DNA of 64,000 nt from Selaginella tamariscina (lineage: Eukaryota > Streptophyta > Lycopodiopsida > Selaginellales > Selaginellaceae), in the NCBI GenBank assembly GCA_003024785.1, contig PUQB01000029.1, forward strand, positions 96,735 to 160,734, in the 5' to 3' direction. This document shows positions 48,144-60,409 of this stretch, piece after piece. Position 1 is the first letter of the stretch. The number at the start of each line of letters is the position of its first letter. The translations under genes and the position numbers were made by a program. The notes under the pieces were generated by a model. That model had not been told where the DNA came from. It ran no database searches and saw only the letters and a list, made by a program, of their open reading frames with translations.

Positions 48144-49592
48144 TTACTTTCTCCAAGCCCAGTAGTTGCAACGCATGGAATCAACCACCTCAAGACGCTC
48201 GCACACACGTCTTGCAACATCTTCCGGCTGAAAACCGTCCGATGGGATGTCCAAAAGCCTGCAGTCATCGGACGTCGGATGAAATCCACAGCGGAGAAGC
48301 TCCAGTAGGAAGTTAAGAGCGTGTACACACGTCTTGTCCTGTGCAAGCTCTTCCATGCACAACTTGACAGCCTCAGTGCATTCAACAAGGGCGTTCTTAT
48401 CGTCATTAAACAGTCCAGTTAAGTATCTCCATGAGCTTTCATTGTTGGGTGATAATCTGATTGCTTCACAGCAATAGTGTATCTCTGAATTTCGTGCAGC
48501 TAAACCACCCATTGTTGGGCTGTTGCTTATCACAAAATAACGCTGTAGACAATAAACCAAGTTATTGACAAACATACATAATACATTGGTATATGTACGT
48601 GTGTGCGTGTGACATGTGTGTTATGCTGTGTATGTATATATATAGTATATACATAGTGCGAAGACGCTTATATAGTGTACAAAGAAGTACCTGGTTCCAA
48701 GCAGAATTATTGTAAACATCTTCATCCAGCAACTGCTTGCAGAAATCCAGCTCAGTTTCCCACCCTCCCAGAGCTTGTAAAACCCACTGAAACACGAGCT
48801 TTTAAAACACACACACACACACACGCTAATACACACACACACACACACTATATATATGGGTGTATATATAGGTGTATATGTACCTGTCTGTGTGACCATG
48901 CGTGGTAGTTTTTTGCATCTTCCTTGAGAATCAGTCTGGTGAACTCCAGCTCATCGTCTCTTCCAGCAGGCCCCCGCTTTTCTGCTAGCCATCGACGATG
49001 ATGCCTGAAAAAGGACAATCAATCAAATATATATATATATATCTGTGTGTGTGTGTGTGTGTGTGTATACGAGTATATAATCAGGTTTACACATTAAGAA
49101 CCTTTAATAAACTCAAACTACTTAGTTATTACTCTCATGTTAGCGATAATACCAGATTTGGTAGTTTTTAGCATTTTCCTCGGCTATCTGAGTAACAAAC
49201 TGCAGCTCGCTATTCAAGTCATTTCCAAGCGCTTCAAGGACCAGCCTACGAAAATGCCACACCTGCATGCACAACAATACATGAAACAAATATACGGACA
49301 GGCATGTTTATATAACACACATACATCATAGATACATATATATAATTCATGTGTTTACCGTGTAATTCCCAGGATTGAGAGCAATAACTTCAGCGGTAAG
49401 CTGCAATGCTCGAGGTGAGCGCTCGTCTCTGGCTACTGTAGCTCGAAAATAGTCCATAACTTCCGTGAATTCACTCGTATATGCAATTGGCACTACAGGA
49501 TTTGGACCATCGTCCTGTGGTATTCTCTCCACATCCTTCCATTCTTCCCTCTGGCTTATGGGTACCCAAACTTCTTCCTCATGGTCACTCAT
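48144..49592 (-). CDS. FTA: Protein farnesyltransferase/geranylgeranyltransferase-I alpha subunit
   Basis: Five exons join without a break into 319 residues, the usual plant length: 49592-49359, 49262-49153, 49004-48884, 48786-48691 and 48542-48144. Tandem PPTA repeats are clear: [75 protein letters not shown] and [13 protein letters not shown]. Each has the N-x2-W...R signature that binds the beta subunit and zinc-dependent active site. The alpha subunit is shared by farnesyltransferase and type-I geranylgeranyltransferase, which lipidate CaaX proteins in the cytosol. The start follows the conserved acidic [18 protein letters not shown]. Introns carry CA/TG microsatellites, yet all splice borders are canonical. 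Confidence 0.96.
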
Positions 49593-49726
49593 CTTTACTG
49601 ATAACACATGTTTACGGTTAAAGATCTTCAGATGTATTAAAAAAAATTCTTTAACTGAACATACGTGTATTCATATAAATATACACATTTGCAAAACTGA
49701 CAATAAGAGAAGACTTCTTGTCTACC

Positions 49727-50078
49727 TCACGAAATATGCCTCGGCTGAGATCGTGGAGCTACAAATTTCCACGCGTCTGCTTCAAGGAGCTTCTCCTCCT
49801 TGCGTAGAGATTGCAAAAGATCCTCTACAAGTGCTGTTTAATATGATATTAGTGGCCTCTCTAGATCATATATACATTATATACACAAAAATCTTACATT
49901 TACACTGTAAAAAGATATATTTGTATGAAATCATGAATTAATTACCTCTTTCAGTCTCGGCCTTCTTATCGTCCTTGAGCGTGAGCTCCTCAGCGAGCTT
50001 ATCGAAGACAACCGATTCGTCGATGTTCGGTGCAGAAGACGATGCCCGCACCGGCGATCCGCTTACGCCGCCTTGCAT
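49727..50078 (-). CDS. Small two-exon acidic/helical protein, unidentified
   Basis: Exons 50078-49946 and 49833-49727 join exactly into 79 residues plus stop. The protein starts MQGGVSGSPVRASSSAPNID. It then has a charged helical segment, FDKLAEELTLKDDKKAETER and LVEDLLQSLRKEEKLLEADA, before ending WKFVAPRSQPRHIS. There is no signal or membrane segment. The splice phases fit (AGA G / CA), composition is coding-like, and telo-box words (AACCCTAAACC, ACCCTAAAAC) lie just upstream of the ATG, as in other genes here. It sits 134 bp upstream of FTA on the same strand, so its transcript ends inside or just before the FTA promoter. I do not recognise a family. Confidence 0.65.
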
Positions 50079-50158
50079 CGCCCTCCCATCTGAAGCATGA
50101 ACCCTAAACCTCCGTCTTACCCTAAAACTTGTCTTTAGTAAAATTATTCGATACTTCA

Positions 50159-50228
50159 ATAAATGAAATGTGGGCCTTGAACACAATTATGGGCTCATAA
50201 ATGAAATGTGGGCCTTGAACACGATTAT
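50159..50228. repeat. Direct repeat of a 32-bp unit with TGGGCC motif
   Basis: Positions 50159-50190 and 50197-50228 differ at one base and are separated by 6 bp. Each carries TGGGCC (a plant site-II-type element). They lie about 80-150 bp upstream of the small gene's start, and so may be promoter elements. Confidence 0.85.
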
Positions 50229-53200
50229 ATATTCTAGTGGATAAATATGTAATATGTATATAATTGAGATATATATAGAGAGAGAGGGAGAGTGTTGTAG
50301 TATGTGTACATACGTATATACACGTTTTAACATTTGATTAGTAGTCAGAGTCATAATAGTATTATATGACAAGTTGGCCTTAAATAATTTGATATATACA
50401 TACGTTTTATGGTTGATAAGTATTTAATTTGTTTAGCACAATACAAACTCTTTATCTCTAATTAAGTTTTATTTAAAGTAGAGACGTGCCTTTACATAAG
50501 ATGTGTTTTCCATAATAAAGTAAGCACTTTTAAACAAATTAAAATATAAAAAAGTTTTTTTAAACATTAAGGTTATCTTAAGAAAATCAAAATGATGTGA
50601 CTTTTGGCTTAGTTGAAAGCTAAGTAAAAACCACTTTTTTTTATAAAAGTAAACTTAATTGGAATTTAGTATTAAGAATGCACTTTATTGATATAAAATG
50701 TTTTACATCATGAAGTTCTTATAATCTTGTACAACTCTCTCACAATTGAGAATACAACCAATATTTATGAAAATTTCATATGGTATTAAGACAAGAAGCA
50801 TATTTAACAAAAAGATTGGTTTTTTTAGTTATGCCGAATCTCATAAATGAGCAGTACCATAAGTTATTTGTATAGCCGAATGCTGTAATTGAATTAGCTA
50901 TTATTTTATGTTAGTCAAAAAAGAAAAAATCAAAGGCAAAATTAATGTGGTTATTATGGTTATGAATACCACTGTAACAAGTATGAACATAGTTTTGATA
51001 GTGGCCGTGGATATTATGGTAATATTTCATGCATAAAACCTTCATTCACTAGTTATTAATTATATTGATTAAAAATTAATTATAAAACCATTGATTTCTT
51101 TTATTTATTCATTAAGAATTATTAATATTTTCATAAAGGCACTAGGCACCATTTTCTTTGAATATTATGTGAAGTTTTCATTTTAAGTCTTGTACTATAT
51201 AATATTCTTTATAAACTTTAATTTTAAAATAAAAACTTCACAATTTTTATTGGTTCATAGTTTATTAGGTGTTAACTAAAGTTAATTAACTATTAAGTTC
51301 TCTGATTTATCCTCACATGACCATCACCATAACTACTTTTACACTTGTTAAAGTAATATTCATAACCATAATGATCACCTTTACATAATCATTGATTTTT
51401 CATATAAAATAATAACATTTGATACATCATTATTATTTAACATTTACAAATACTAAACATGTAATTCTTGAATGATAAATCTTTAACATTATTCATTTTA
51501 TTATCATTTAACTCAATAGTACACTTTAGTAATATAAGAATCGTGATTATAACATATAAATATTTCATGTACCAATCTTGAATATTTATTATATTCTTAA
51601 TAGTAAATGAGTTAGATATGCTTGATAAGGAATTTTAATGATACAAAAACACTTCATTCGCCCAAAATAAATATATTGGATAATTCACTTGAACATTTTA
51701 TATATATCCACCACTTATGTTTAATGAATATGCATAATAAGAAAGTTTAAAATATAGTTGCATATACATGGTTCTAATGTTGACTCCTTATAATATAAGA
51801 GTATTGTTCTAAAGTGTTGAGTAATGTAGCAGTCCAAAAAATTAAGGTAACAAATTAAAACTTTGTAACTTTGTTATATATACTGCAATACATGACTTGA
51901 AAACAATTTAATCATATTTCATATCTTTTAATACTAATATAAATTTCACTCCAGGACATTTGACGTTTAATGAATTATTACATTTTGATGTAAATTTAAT
52001 AATGTTTATGATGAAGATAATCACAAGATATAAGTTGTTATGCACTAACTCATTCAAAATTATTATAATATTGAGCACATAAATGTTCCATGTTGTAAAA
52101 ATATCATAGAAAATTATATATATTTGAAGTTTTTAATGTTAAAATTTTTAAGACATGATTAAAAAATTTACATGAAAAAAACATAATCTAAATTTAGTTT
52201 TCCTTAAGCAATTAAAATTGATGGAATTTATTTTTATATTTCCTAAATAAAATTAGTAAAACTAATAAAATTATAAATATGATTAAATAAAATTATTAAC
52301 TTTACATTATAAAATCAAATTCTAAATGATTAAGTTTAAATTATTTTAAATACATATTAATATTGGCTAAATTTATATTTTGAAATTTAAAAGTTATTTT
52401 TTAATATCTTATAAAGACTAAAAACTTTTAAATTACTAAATTTTTAGTATAAATTTAAAATTTAAATTTGAATATAAGTTTAAATGTCTAATATAATAAT
52501 TATTAACTTTAATATTTTTATGTTTTTCTAAGTCGTGATTAAGAAATTATGAAATCCATATTATAAATCAAAAACAATATTTAAATTAATTTAAAACCAT
52601 ATTTTATTTATATTAATTAACCTTATTGTTTTAAACACAAATTAAACACTAAGCGTTAAATTTTAATTAATTATGAAAAATTATTATGTATTTTGTTATG
52701 CAAGCTTGTGAATTTTGATGACTTGGAATCTCAATCATTATAAATTGGTTAAGAATGGTTAAAAAGAAAATGGATCAAAGTAAAAAATTATTCAAAATAT
52801 ATTAAAATTAAAATTTATAATTATAAAAAATATTTAATAATATCATATTTAAAGTTTTTATTTGTAAATTTTATTTAACATTTTTAATAATTAATGTTTG
52901 ATATAAGGTTTTTAATTCCTTAGACTTTATAATATTCTTTCTTTGGAAATTCAAGTTCTAAAATTTTCTTAATTTTAATCTTAAAACCAAGATTAATTTT
53001 TAAATGAATTATTACTAATTAAATTTTCTAATTTCATGTGTGAGAGTTTAATTGTTTTTACTAAAACCTTTCAAAAGTTATGTCAAATATTTTTGAATTT
53101 AAAAAATATTTTAAGAATCTTATAAAGTATATTTTAAAAATTTTTGAATTAAATAATACCAAGAATATATTTGTTTAAATTATTTAAGTTTAAGGTTAAT

Positions 53201-54422
53201 ACAATATATATTAAAAAAGTAGCTTAAAAACCCTTTATGATGAAATCAAAATAAAAAATGTGATGTCATGGGAAAAACATGTTGAAGAAAACTCCTCTCT
53301 TAAAATGTGTATGTGTAGTAGAAAAACCGAAAATTAAGGTTTTGAGGCAAATTAAACATAAATGAAAGGTTAAAAAGGTATAAATATGTCAAAGTGGGAG
53401 AACACATTATGTGAAGTTGAATTCAAATTCGAGTATAAATTTTAAAAAGAATGTTTTGTGTTGCTTGAAATTTATAGAAAAAGAGAGGTGGAGGGTGGGT
53501 AAGGTAGAGTAACAGTGAGAAGAAGTGAAATTGCCATTAGTTCTTTTAGTGTTATATTATGTGAGTCTCATCAAACGTAAACACTTGAGTGTGCATCTTT
53601 TAATTAAGATTTATATCAATTGAATACTAATACTTCTTTTTCATGATTTCAGATTCACTTTATATTATTCGAGGAAAACACCTTGTCTACTTTTCTTGTA
53701 ACTGCGAAATAAAAGTTTAAAAGGATACAATGATACAATAATACTTGAAATTAAATTATGTATACTTGTTTTTATAATACGCTTGTTGTAATTACTACTT
53801 CATGCCACTGGTTTACATATAATGCATACATATATACATCTTCATATGTATACAATAAACATAGATTTTATATATTTACAAATCCTTGCATGCTGATGGT
53901 ACTTGCTGTATCATACTCAAATTTTATAGCACATATAAAAAACCAAAAAAAATACATATCGTGAAAAACGAGAGTCGGATGGGAATAATTACGGGCTATT
54001 GATGTAATATTGGTCTTTTACGATGACTTTATTTTATATTGAACTATATATTGGTAACCCCGTACTGAGGTTTTACACACATGCACACACAATATAGGAA
54101 TGTATATATGTATGTGCATGTTTAATAATCATGTTGTGTATACATAAGCATACACAAATGTACAATTTTATGATTCCATGTACAGATATAAATACATATA
54201 TTAGGTGGAAGTATGGTATTTATTGCCTACGGCTTTTCAATATACTAAAATATTAATCATAACCACGTTATAGTCAAATGTTTAAACGACACATTGCATT
54301 GTGTGTAATAATCAAAGCCAATTGTCCAAGCCCAAGAAGTAAAAATATTTACAAACTTTCAAATTTGTATGATGAAATTTTTATATTGACATTACTCAAA
54401 CAATGGTGTATGCATGAAGTAA
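50229..54422. other. AT-rich gene-free stretch
   Basis: Very AT-rich, with long A/T runs and no recognisable gene or transposon protein. A short open segment at 50940-51020 reads GYYGYEYHCNKYEHSFDSG, a glycine/tyrosine-rich scrap of unknown origin. Confidence 0.5.
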
Positions 54423-54788
54423 ATCTTTTGTTTGTATTAAAACAATTTATTCAATTTACATTAAGTATGAGACATCGGAAGGGATAAAGTAAATCAATTC
54501 TCTCTCATGTGCAAACATTATGTTAAGGTTTGCACTCATTGCAATATATATATGTGTGTGTGTGTGTGTATTGTGACCTATTTACAAATAAATAAATTAG
54601 GGTCCTATTTAAATTATATTATGTATATGTGTGTGTGTGTGTATTATACATATGCAAAAATAACTACATTTTTACTTACAAAATTTATTATTAAATATTT
54701 ATGTATAAATGTATATTATATACAATATTATTAAGTTATTGTTAATTTTTCTTTTTTATATTGCATATTCAAAAAGTTTCCTTTGTAA

Positions 54789-55745
54789 TTAAGTGCTAAC
54801 AATCGAATCCGACATTGAGTCCACGTTGCACCTATTCAAGTTTGAGTAAGAGCCTCTCTTGGGTGATTCAATTCCAAAAGACATGGCCTTCACCAAGTAC
54901 ATGGAGGAAGGCTTTGTCCACATCTTTTGTCAATGTAAAAGTATTTCTATGGTGCTTCTCAAGCTCTTCTTGGGGCTTGATATCGGCCTCTGAATCGGTC
55001 CCAAGTTCTACAGCCTCATTTAGTGCACATTGTGCAAAGATGTATTTACTTCTGCAAGGGTTGTAGGATGGTGCTCCCTTGCAAGGCTTCACGTGCCTCT
55101 ATTGCTTGTGCAAGGGTTGTACGATGGTGCTCCCTTGCAAGGCTTCACTGCCTCTATTGCTTGTGCACAGGGGTTGTACGATGGTGCTCCCTTAAGGCTT
55201 CACGTGCCTTATTGCTTGTGCCGTAGGGGTTGTACGATGGTGCTCCCTTTCAAAGGCTTCAGTGCCTCTATTGCTTGTGCTACAAGGGTTGTACGATAGT
55301 GCTCCATTGCAAAGGCTTCACGTGCCTTTATTGCTTGTGCTGCAGTATCATGTACGCCCAACCATTGCCTAACACTACCTTCCCGAAACTCAATTGACCA
55401 TCTCCCATTCTTTTGTTGCCTCAATCCAGGGCACTTATTCTTGCTCTTCTTGCTCTTTCTTCTCCGGTTGTGCAGAACTCTGAGCATGTTCTTGTATGGA
55501 AGTTTTGTGTTTCTTAGAATTTTTAACATCCGCCACAAGTGTCCTACTGTCAAATAATCCTCTCTTTTCTGATTTCTCTTCCTCTAAGACACGCTTCGGG
55601 TAACCAACAACATCTTGTATGGAAGTTTTGTGTTTCTTGGAACTTTGAACATCTATTGGGAGTGTCCTACCATTTGATTTCTCTTCCTTTAAGACACGCT
55701 TTGGGGAACAGGCAACCACATGCTGCTTGTGTTGATTGCTCATGA
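54789..55745 (-). CDS. AP2/ERF-like protein with tandem internal repeats
   Basis: The start ATG is at 55745 (MSNQHKQHVV). Two linked ~40-residue modules follow, each with PKRVLxEEKS, a GRTL/SRTL word and KKHKTSIQ. Next is a basic patch (RRRKSKKSKNK) and one AP2-type domain: CPGLRQQKNGRWSIEFREGS then WLGVHDTAAQAIKAREAFA. The usual YRGVR...WG...R core is degenerate (CPGLR, GRW). After the domain the DNA repeats a 57-bp unit about five times (55050-55345), in units like AREAFAREHHRTTL. The tail reads NEAVELGTDSEADIKPQEEL and SPKRGSYSNLNRCNVDSMS. AP2 proteins bind DNA in the nucleus. Frame breaks occur near 55455, inside the repeat tract and near 54885. It is gene-like, but probably damaged or imperfectly sequenced. 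Confidence 0.65.
55050..55345. repeat. 57-bp tandem repeat, about five units, in the AP2-like gene
   Basis: Each unit contains GGGTTGTACGATGGTGCTCC followed by a GCTTCACGTGCC-type word and TATTGCTTGTGC. Unit lengths vary by 1-4 bp, so frame is not kept across all of them. The other copy of this gene (61.5-62.2 kb) has a single unit, so the expansion happened in this copy. Confidence 0.9.
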
Positions 55746-56205
55746 CTATGTTTATGTAACAAATAAATTATTCAACACAAGAAGATTATCTAGGAAATCC
55801 AACAAGGGAAATAACAAACCTAACATATAAATAGATATTGTAAATGCAACCGATGGCCACGTGATGGAATTAGAATATTCTTGATATTTATTAAAAGGTT
55901 TAAAATTATATATGTAATACTATGAAAGTATATTTATCTTTTGTCTCGTATTAAAATAATTTATTCAATTTACATTAAGTATGAGACATCGGAAAGGATA
56001 AAGTAAATCAATTCTCTCTCATGTACAAACATTATTTTAAGGTCTTGCACTCATTGCTATATATATATATATATATATATATGTTATTGTGTCCTATTTA
56101 CAGATAAATAAATTAGGGTCTTATTTAAATTATATTATGTATGTGTGTGTATTATACATACGCAAAAATAACTACATTTTTACTTACAAAATTTATTATT
56201 AAATT

Positions 56206-58261
56206 CTAACAAGAGTTTTAGATTTAAATTATAAACAAGTAGCTTAAATATGACATTCTTTTAATATGAAAATATCAAATATAATAATTTATTATGTAAA
56301 AATTGCAGCAATTTTTGTAAAAGTAATTCTTAATGAATCTTATAAAGCTTGATTAAAAATGTTAATTTTGAGTGTTAATTCGGAATTGTATGTTTAGTGT
56401 TGGGAAAATTCCCACATTGATTTAACAACTACTAAATACTCTAATTCTCACATTGAAGAACTAGCTAATAAGAACATTGTAATGCATGCCTACACATGCA
56501 TTTGTGGATATCCATACGCACTTACATGAGACATTAAGACATTGATAGTGGAAATGTAGGTGTATTACTTGAATGTTTATCTATACCGCTGGAAGGAAGA
56601 TGGTGCTTTTGGTGTTCTTAATATTTCAGCAAATGTCATACTTTGTTCCATGATATGTACTTAGAAACTTAATAATCAAGCACACACCATTATATGCATG
56701 ATACTCTTTGTCATACACTTGAAGTTAATTTGTTTTTGTGTGTGTCTGCGTTGGTGTATAAGACACAATATACACATAAATACATATTGTGGGTGTCATA
56801 TAGCTGACAAGAAATTAAAATTTCTGTGTACATAAGTTCGCACATGTACATAGATTATTAACACATATATTGGACATTGACTTAGACTTACTCTTTAATC
56901 CACACTTTGTTTGTCATACGTACATTTGGAAGGGTTCACAAGCATAACAATTCCAAATTACATGGTGTGTATAGAAATTAAAATACAATTTATAAAATCA
57001 TGTATTCTAGCTGTATAAAATATGGTTGCACACGTCAAAATCTAATGCAGCTATATATTAAACAAATGGCAATAAACGCTTGACTAGTAATATTTATGAA
57101 TCAAAGTAGTAAAATATGCCACCGTTTACACGAAGTAAGTTTAAAATTTGAATAAAATTCAAAATCCTGGTCGCAAAAACAAATTCCTATATAATGGAAT
57201 GCACTCTCAAAAAGAATAGTGCAAAACATCATATTTGGTAATGCAACATCTCAATATAAACTAGAATAAGATATTAATTATACGTGAGGTTGCTTTGGGA
57301 CTCTGTGTTTTGTATGTATATATACTAATTATTACATAAACGCTAATCCATGTTGGAGTATGTGTTGATCTACGTACACAAATTTAAAGCGATCCATATA
57401 TTCATGAATATGAGTATGTGTTGTTAGGAGTGCATTTATTTGTACTTTATATAGTTTTTGAAATTCTGTAGATATTTCAATATGGTGTATATATAATATG
57501 ATATGTATGATTTACAAATTAAAACAAATTCTCATACACAATAAAGCTAAATATATAATGTAACTCTAAATTATTAAATGATAGTAGAATTAACAAAAAT
57601 TAAAGATGACGCATTCAAAGTGAACTAAAGCTTCTTCAAATAAGCCAACATAAGAAAATAAAAGTACGTGTGTGTGCACGCGTGTGTGTGCGAGTGTTAT
57701 ATCAACATGTGAGACTGATATGCATATGAAACCTACTGAACACATATGCTTGCTTCTTATATGATGTGAAACATGTATAGAAATGAATACACTTTTTATT
57801 AAATCATAATTAACATTTAAACTCTATATATATATATATATGCAATAGCTAATGGTACAAAAGAAGATCTTTTTTTTAAACTTTTTTAAACATAGATATG
57901 CATAATATATATTTATTAGTTGCCATTCGCCACATATGACAATGATTGCTTATGTTAATATTACATATAAATATATTGTAATGTATATACACTATGTATT
58001 TATGTCCACTTATATGTATCTTATGATAGACTATATATAGATGTATACACAATTGCATATAGTCATTTAGGATTGTAAAAGTCAACCCCAACTTGTGCAT
58101 TGTAAGGCAAATTAAAGTGTGTGTGAGAGAGGGCGGGTCATATGCCCACATGGTCCACATTCATTTTCGAATACCACAATATTTACCGATTTAGGTCTAT
58201 TCTTAAACCCAATATTATGTAATGAGAGTTTATGTGTTAAAACTTGTATGCTTGTTTGTTT
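56206..58261. other. AT-rich gene-free stretch
   Basis: No gene recognised. Short TG and TA tracts are scattered, and a compact (TG)n(AG)n tract lies near 58117-58132. Confidence 0.5.
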
Positions 58262-58735
58262 TTTGTCGATCTGAAACACGCACCCTGCCCTAGAGAGAGG
58301 CCCAACCAGCCCGAGCCCACGGGTCATCCGGTAACCCCTAAGAATTTCGTGTCATTGTCGGTCGAGCCCAGCGAGCCTTTGGCAGTTGTTCCCAAACTTG
58401 GGGGTCGGGTAGCAATAAACATACATGTCTGTTTATATCGATGCAAATCTGCTTCCACGGGCAACGACGCTATTGGTGATATGACAGATCATCGGCTCCA
58501 GCGCAGCGAATAATCCTAACAGGGGGATGTGCATAGCTAGCGGCATCCCTACCCCCTAGCAACAGCGCCGATCATCCCCAAGTAAAGAACCTCGTCAAGT
58601 TCGGAGGGTGCACCACAATGGATACTTGGGGCAAATAGCGACCTTGTGGGGAGGTGTTGGGTTACCCTTGACTAACCATGCAAATGTACCGCCTGGCAAC
58701 GGAACTAATAATCGGTCTGGCTCTTCAAACTATGC
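58262..58735. other. GC-rich block of unknown origin
   Basis: About 470 bp of clearly higher GC stands inside AT-rich DNA with sharp edges. It contains runs such as GGCCCAACCAGCCCGAGCCC (58292-58311) and CTACCCCCTAGCAACAGCGC. Short open frames cross it on both strands, but none matches a family I know. It is most likely an inserted element or a decayed gene piece from a GC-richer source. Confidence 0.45.
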
Positions 58736-59570
58736 AAGTTGTAATTAAAATGGGAATGTCTGTAGTCCCATTTCTTAATAATTAGCAATTTTAATTATTC
58801 AATTAGCATTTTTTAATATTAAAGAAATATTCTTTAAAATAATATATGTTTAAAGATTGAATATTCTTTAAAATATATCTTTAAAGACAGAATATTCTTT
58901 AAAATATGTAATTAACCCTTTAATAAATTATAGCATTTATGAATAAAAAATTAATAACATTATATAAGTAGAAGGTATTAAGTTATATAATATTTATATT
59001 TAAGATTGTATGGGCTTAATATAAAAATTATTAAAGAGCATAAGAGGTACATTATATAAATATTGATGTTGTTATTAAAATATTAATATTTAAATATAAC
59101 ATTAATTAAAAATTTGTACTAGTAATAATATATATATAATATATGAAATCTATATAGTCAATCTTCTATACCTTTTTATAAATTTATATAGTTAAGTAAA
59201 CAATTTGGTACTATTATTAAAAAGTTTATTATAATTATAAATATTAAATATATATATTTTATAATTTTGTAATTGCTTTAATCTTCAGAAAACATACATT
59301 CTCTTGCAGTTTAAAGCCATTTAGTAATAAAAGGTGGAAACTTAATCTTTGTAAACACATATCACAAATCACACAAATAATTGCTCATAAATAAATATGT
59401 ACACACTTAAATACTTAATACTGTTTTTGCCTTAAATATCATAATTTACAAATCAGCTATAGATTGTTTATATTTTTAAAAATGAAATCTAAATTGAAGT
59501 ATTAAGAATGTTTATTACAATTTAGAACTTTTAAATAATAAGACACATTTCAAGAGTATAATGCTAATTT

Positions 59571-59613
<43 letters not shown>

Positions 59614-59699
59614 ATGTTAATGTTTTATATATAGTGCATAATTGTATTCATATCTATAACTCCTCAAAGTTTATATATTATATAATATTTAAATAAAAA
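58736..59699. other. AT-rich gene-free stretch
   Basis: No gene. It contains a TA microsatellite at 59574-59607 and a short direct repeat of AAGATTGAATATTCTTTAAA-type sequence near 58850-58910. Confidence 0.5.
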
Positions 59700-60262
59700 T
59701 TGGAAATTTATTATACTCTTTTGTTTCCAAAGTATAATTTGGAGTAAATTTAATTTTGTTTTTATTCTCTTTGAGTATATAATTTATCATTCTTGTATAC
59801 GTGGTATTAAGTTAATATGTGACTTAAAGTTTTAATATTATATATAAAGGGTTAAAGAAAGAAAGAAAATGTCTTATTAAGTTTTGTTTTGAAAATATAA
59901 AAAGATTTAATCTTTAGCAAAAGATAGTTTTTTACAAGGGAACTTTACTAGCACATGTATATGTATATATAAATATTTATAAAGTATGGTCAACCTAATG
60001 AATCTTAACAGGAGGTTGGAAAAATGGATTAGGTTAAGTAAAGCTCTTAGCCATATTAATGTGTTTATAAAAAAGTTAAATATATTTAAAGATGTAAGAA
60101 TTATGAGTTTTATAATATTTAAAGTTTTTAAAGAAGGTGATAAGATGATGTATTAGCTCTATCGCGGGATATGTATTTTCTTATTAGTTAGGTTAGGACA
60201 TGAGCATGTCTAAGTCCGATGGGGTCTGCTCCTTTAAATTTAAAAGAATAGTCACATTTAAG

Positions 60263-60285
60263 AACTTAGGGTGGGACCCTAAGTT
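60263..60285. repeat. 10-bp-stem hairpin
   Basis: AACTTAGGGT, a 3-bp loop and ACCCTAAGTT form a perfect short hairpin in the left part of the long-inverted-repeat element. Confidence 0.85.
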
Positions 60286-60409
60286 TGCTACTTATTTTAG
60301 CATCTCAGCTAAAATCTCAGAGTTGTATTGAAAAACTTAGCATTACTTATGTAACGTGATGATGTCAAATCATTAATTGGCAAATATAAAATAAATTTTT
60401 TTTAACAAA

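Larger units (their letters stand above)
54423..56205. repeat. 270-bp direct repeats flanking the AP2-like gene
   Basis: Copy A (54423-54697) and copy B (55936-56205) match over their whole length except in their TG/TA microsatellite parts. Both contain AGTATGAGACATCGGAA and end at TTTATTATTAAAT. The 1.24-kb interval between them holds the whole AP2-like gene. Such an arrangement could be a small LTR-type element that carries a gene, or a segmental duplication of flanking DNA. No retroelement protein is present. Confidence 0.85.

Noticed and set aside
49465-49941. 158-codon plus-strand ORF
   Set aside because: It is the antisense shadow of FTA exon 1 and of the small gene.
54423-56205. Calling the 270-bp direct repeats true LTRs
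   Set aside because: No primer-binding site, polypurine tract or retroelement protein was recognised, and the second copy of the interior lacks them.
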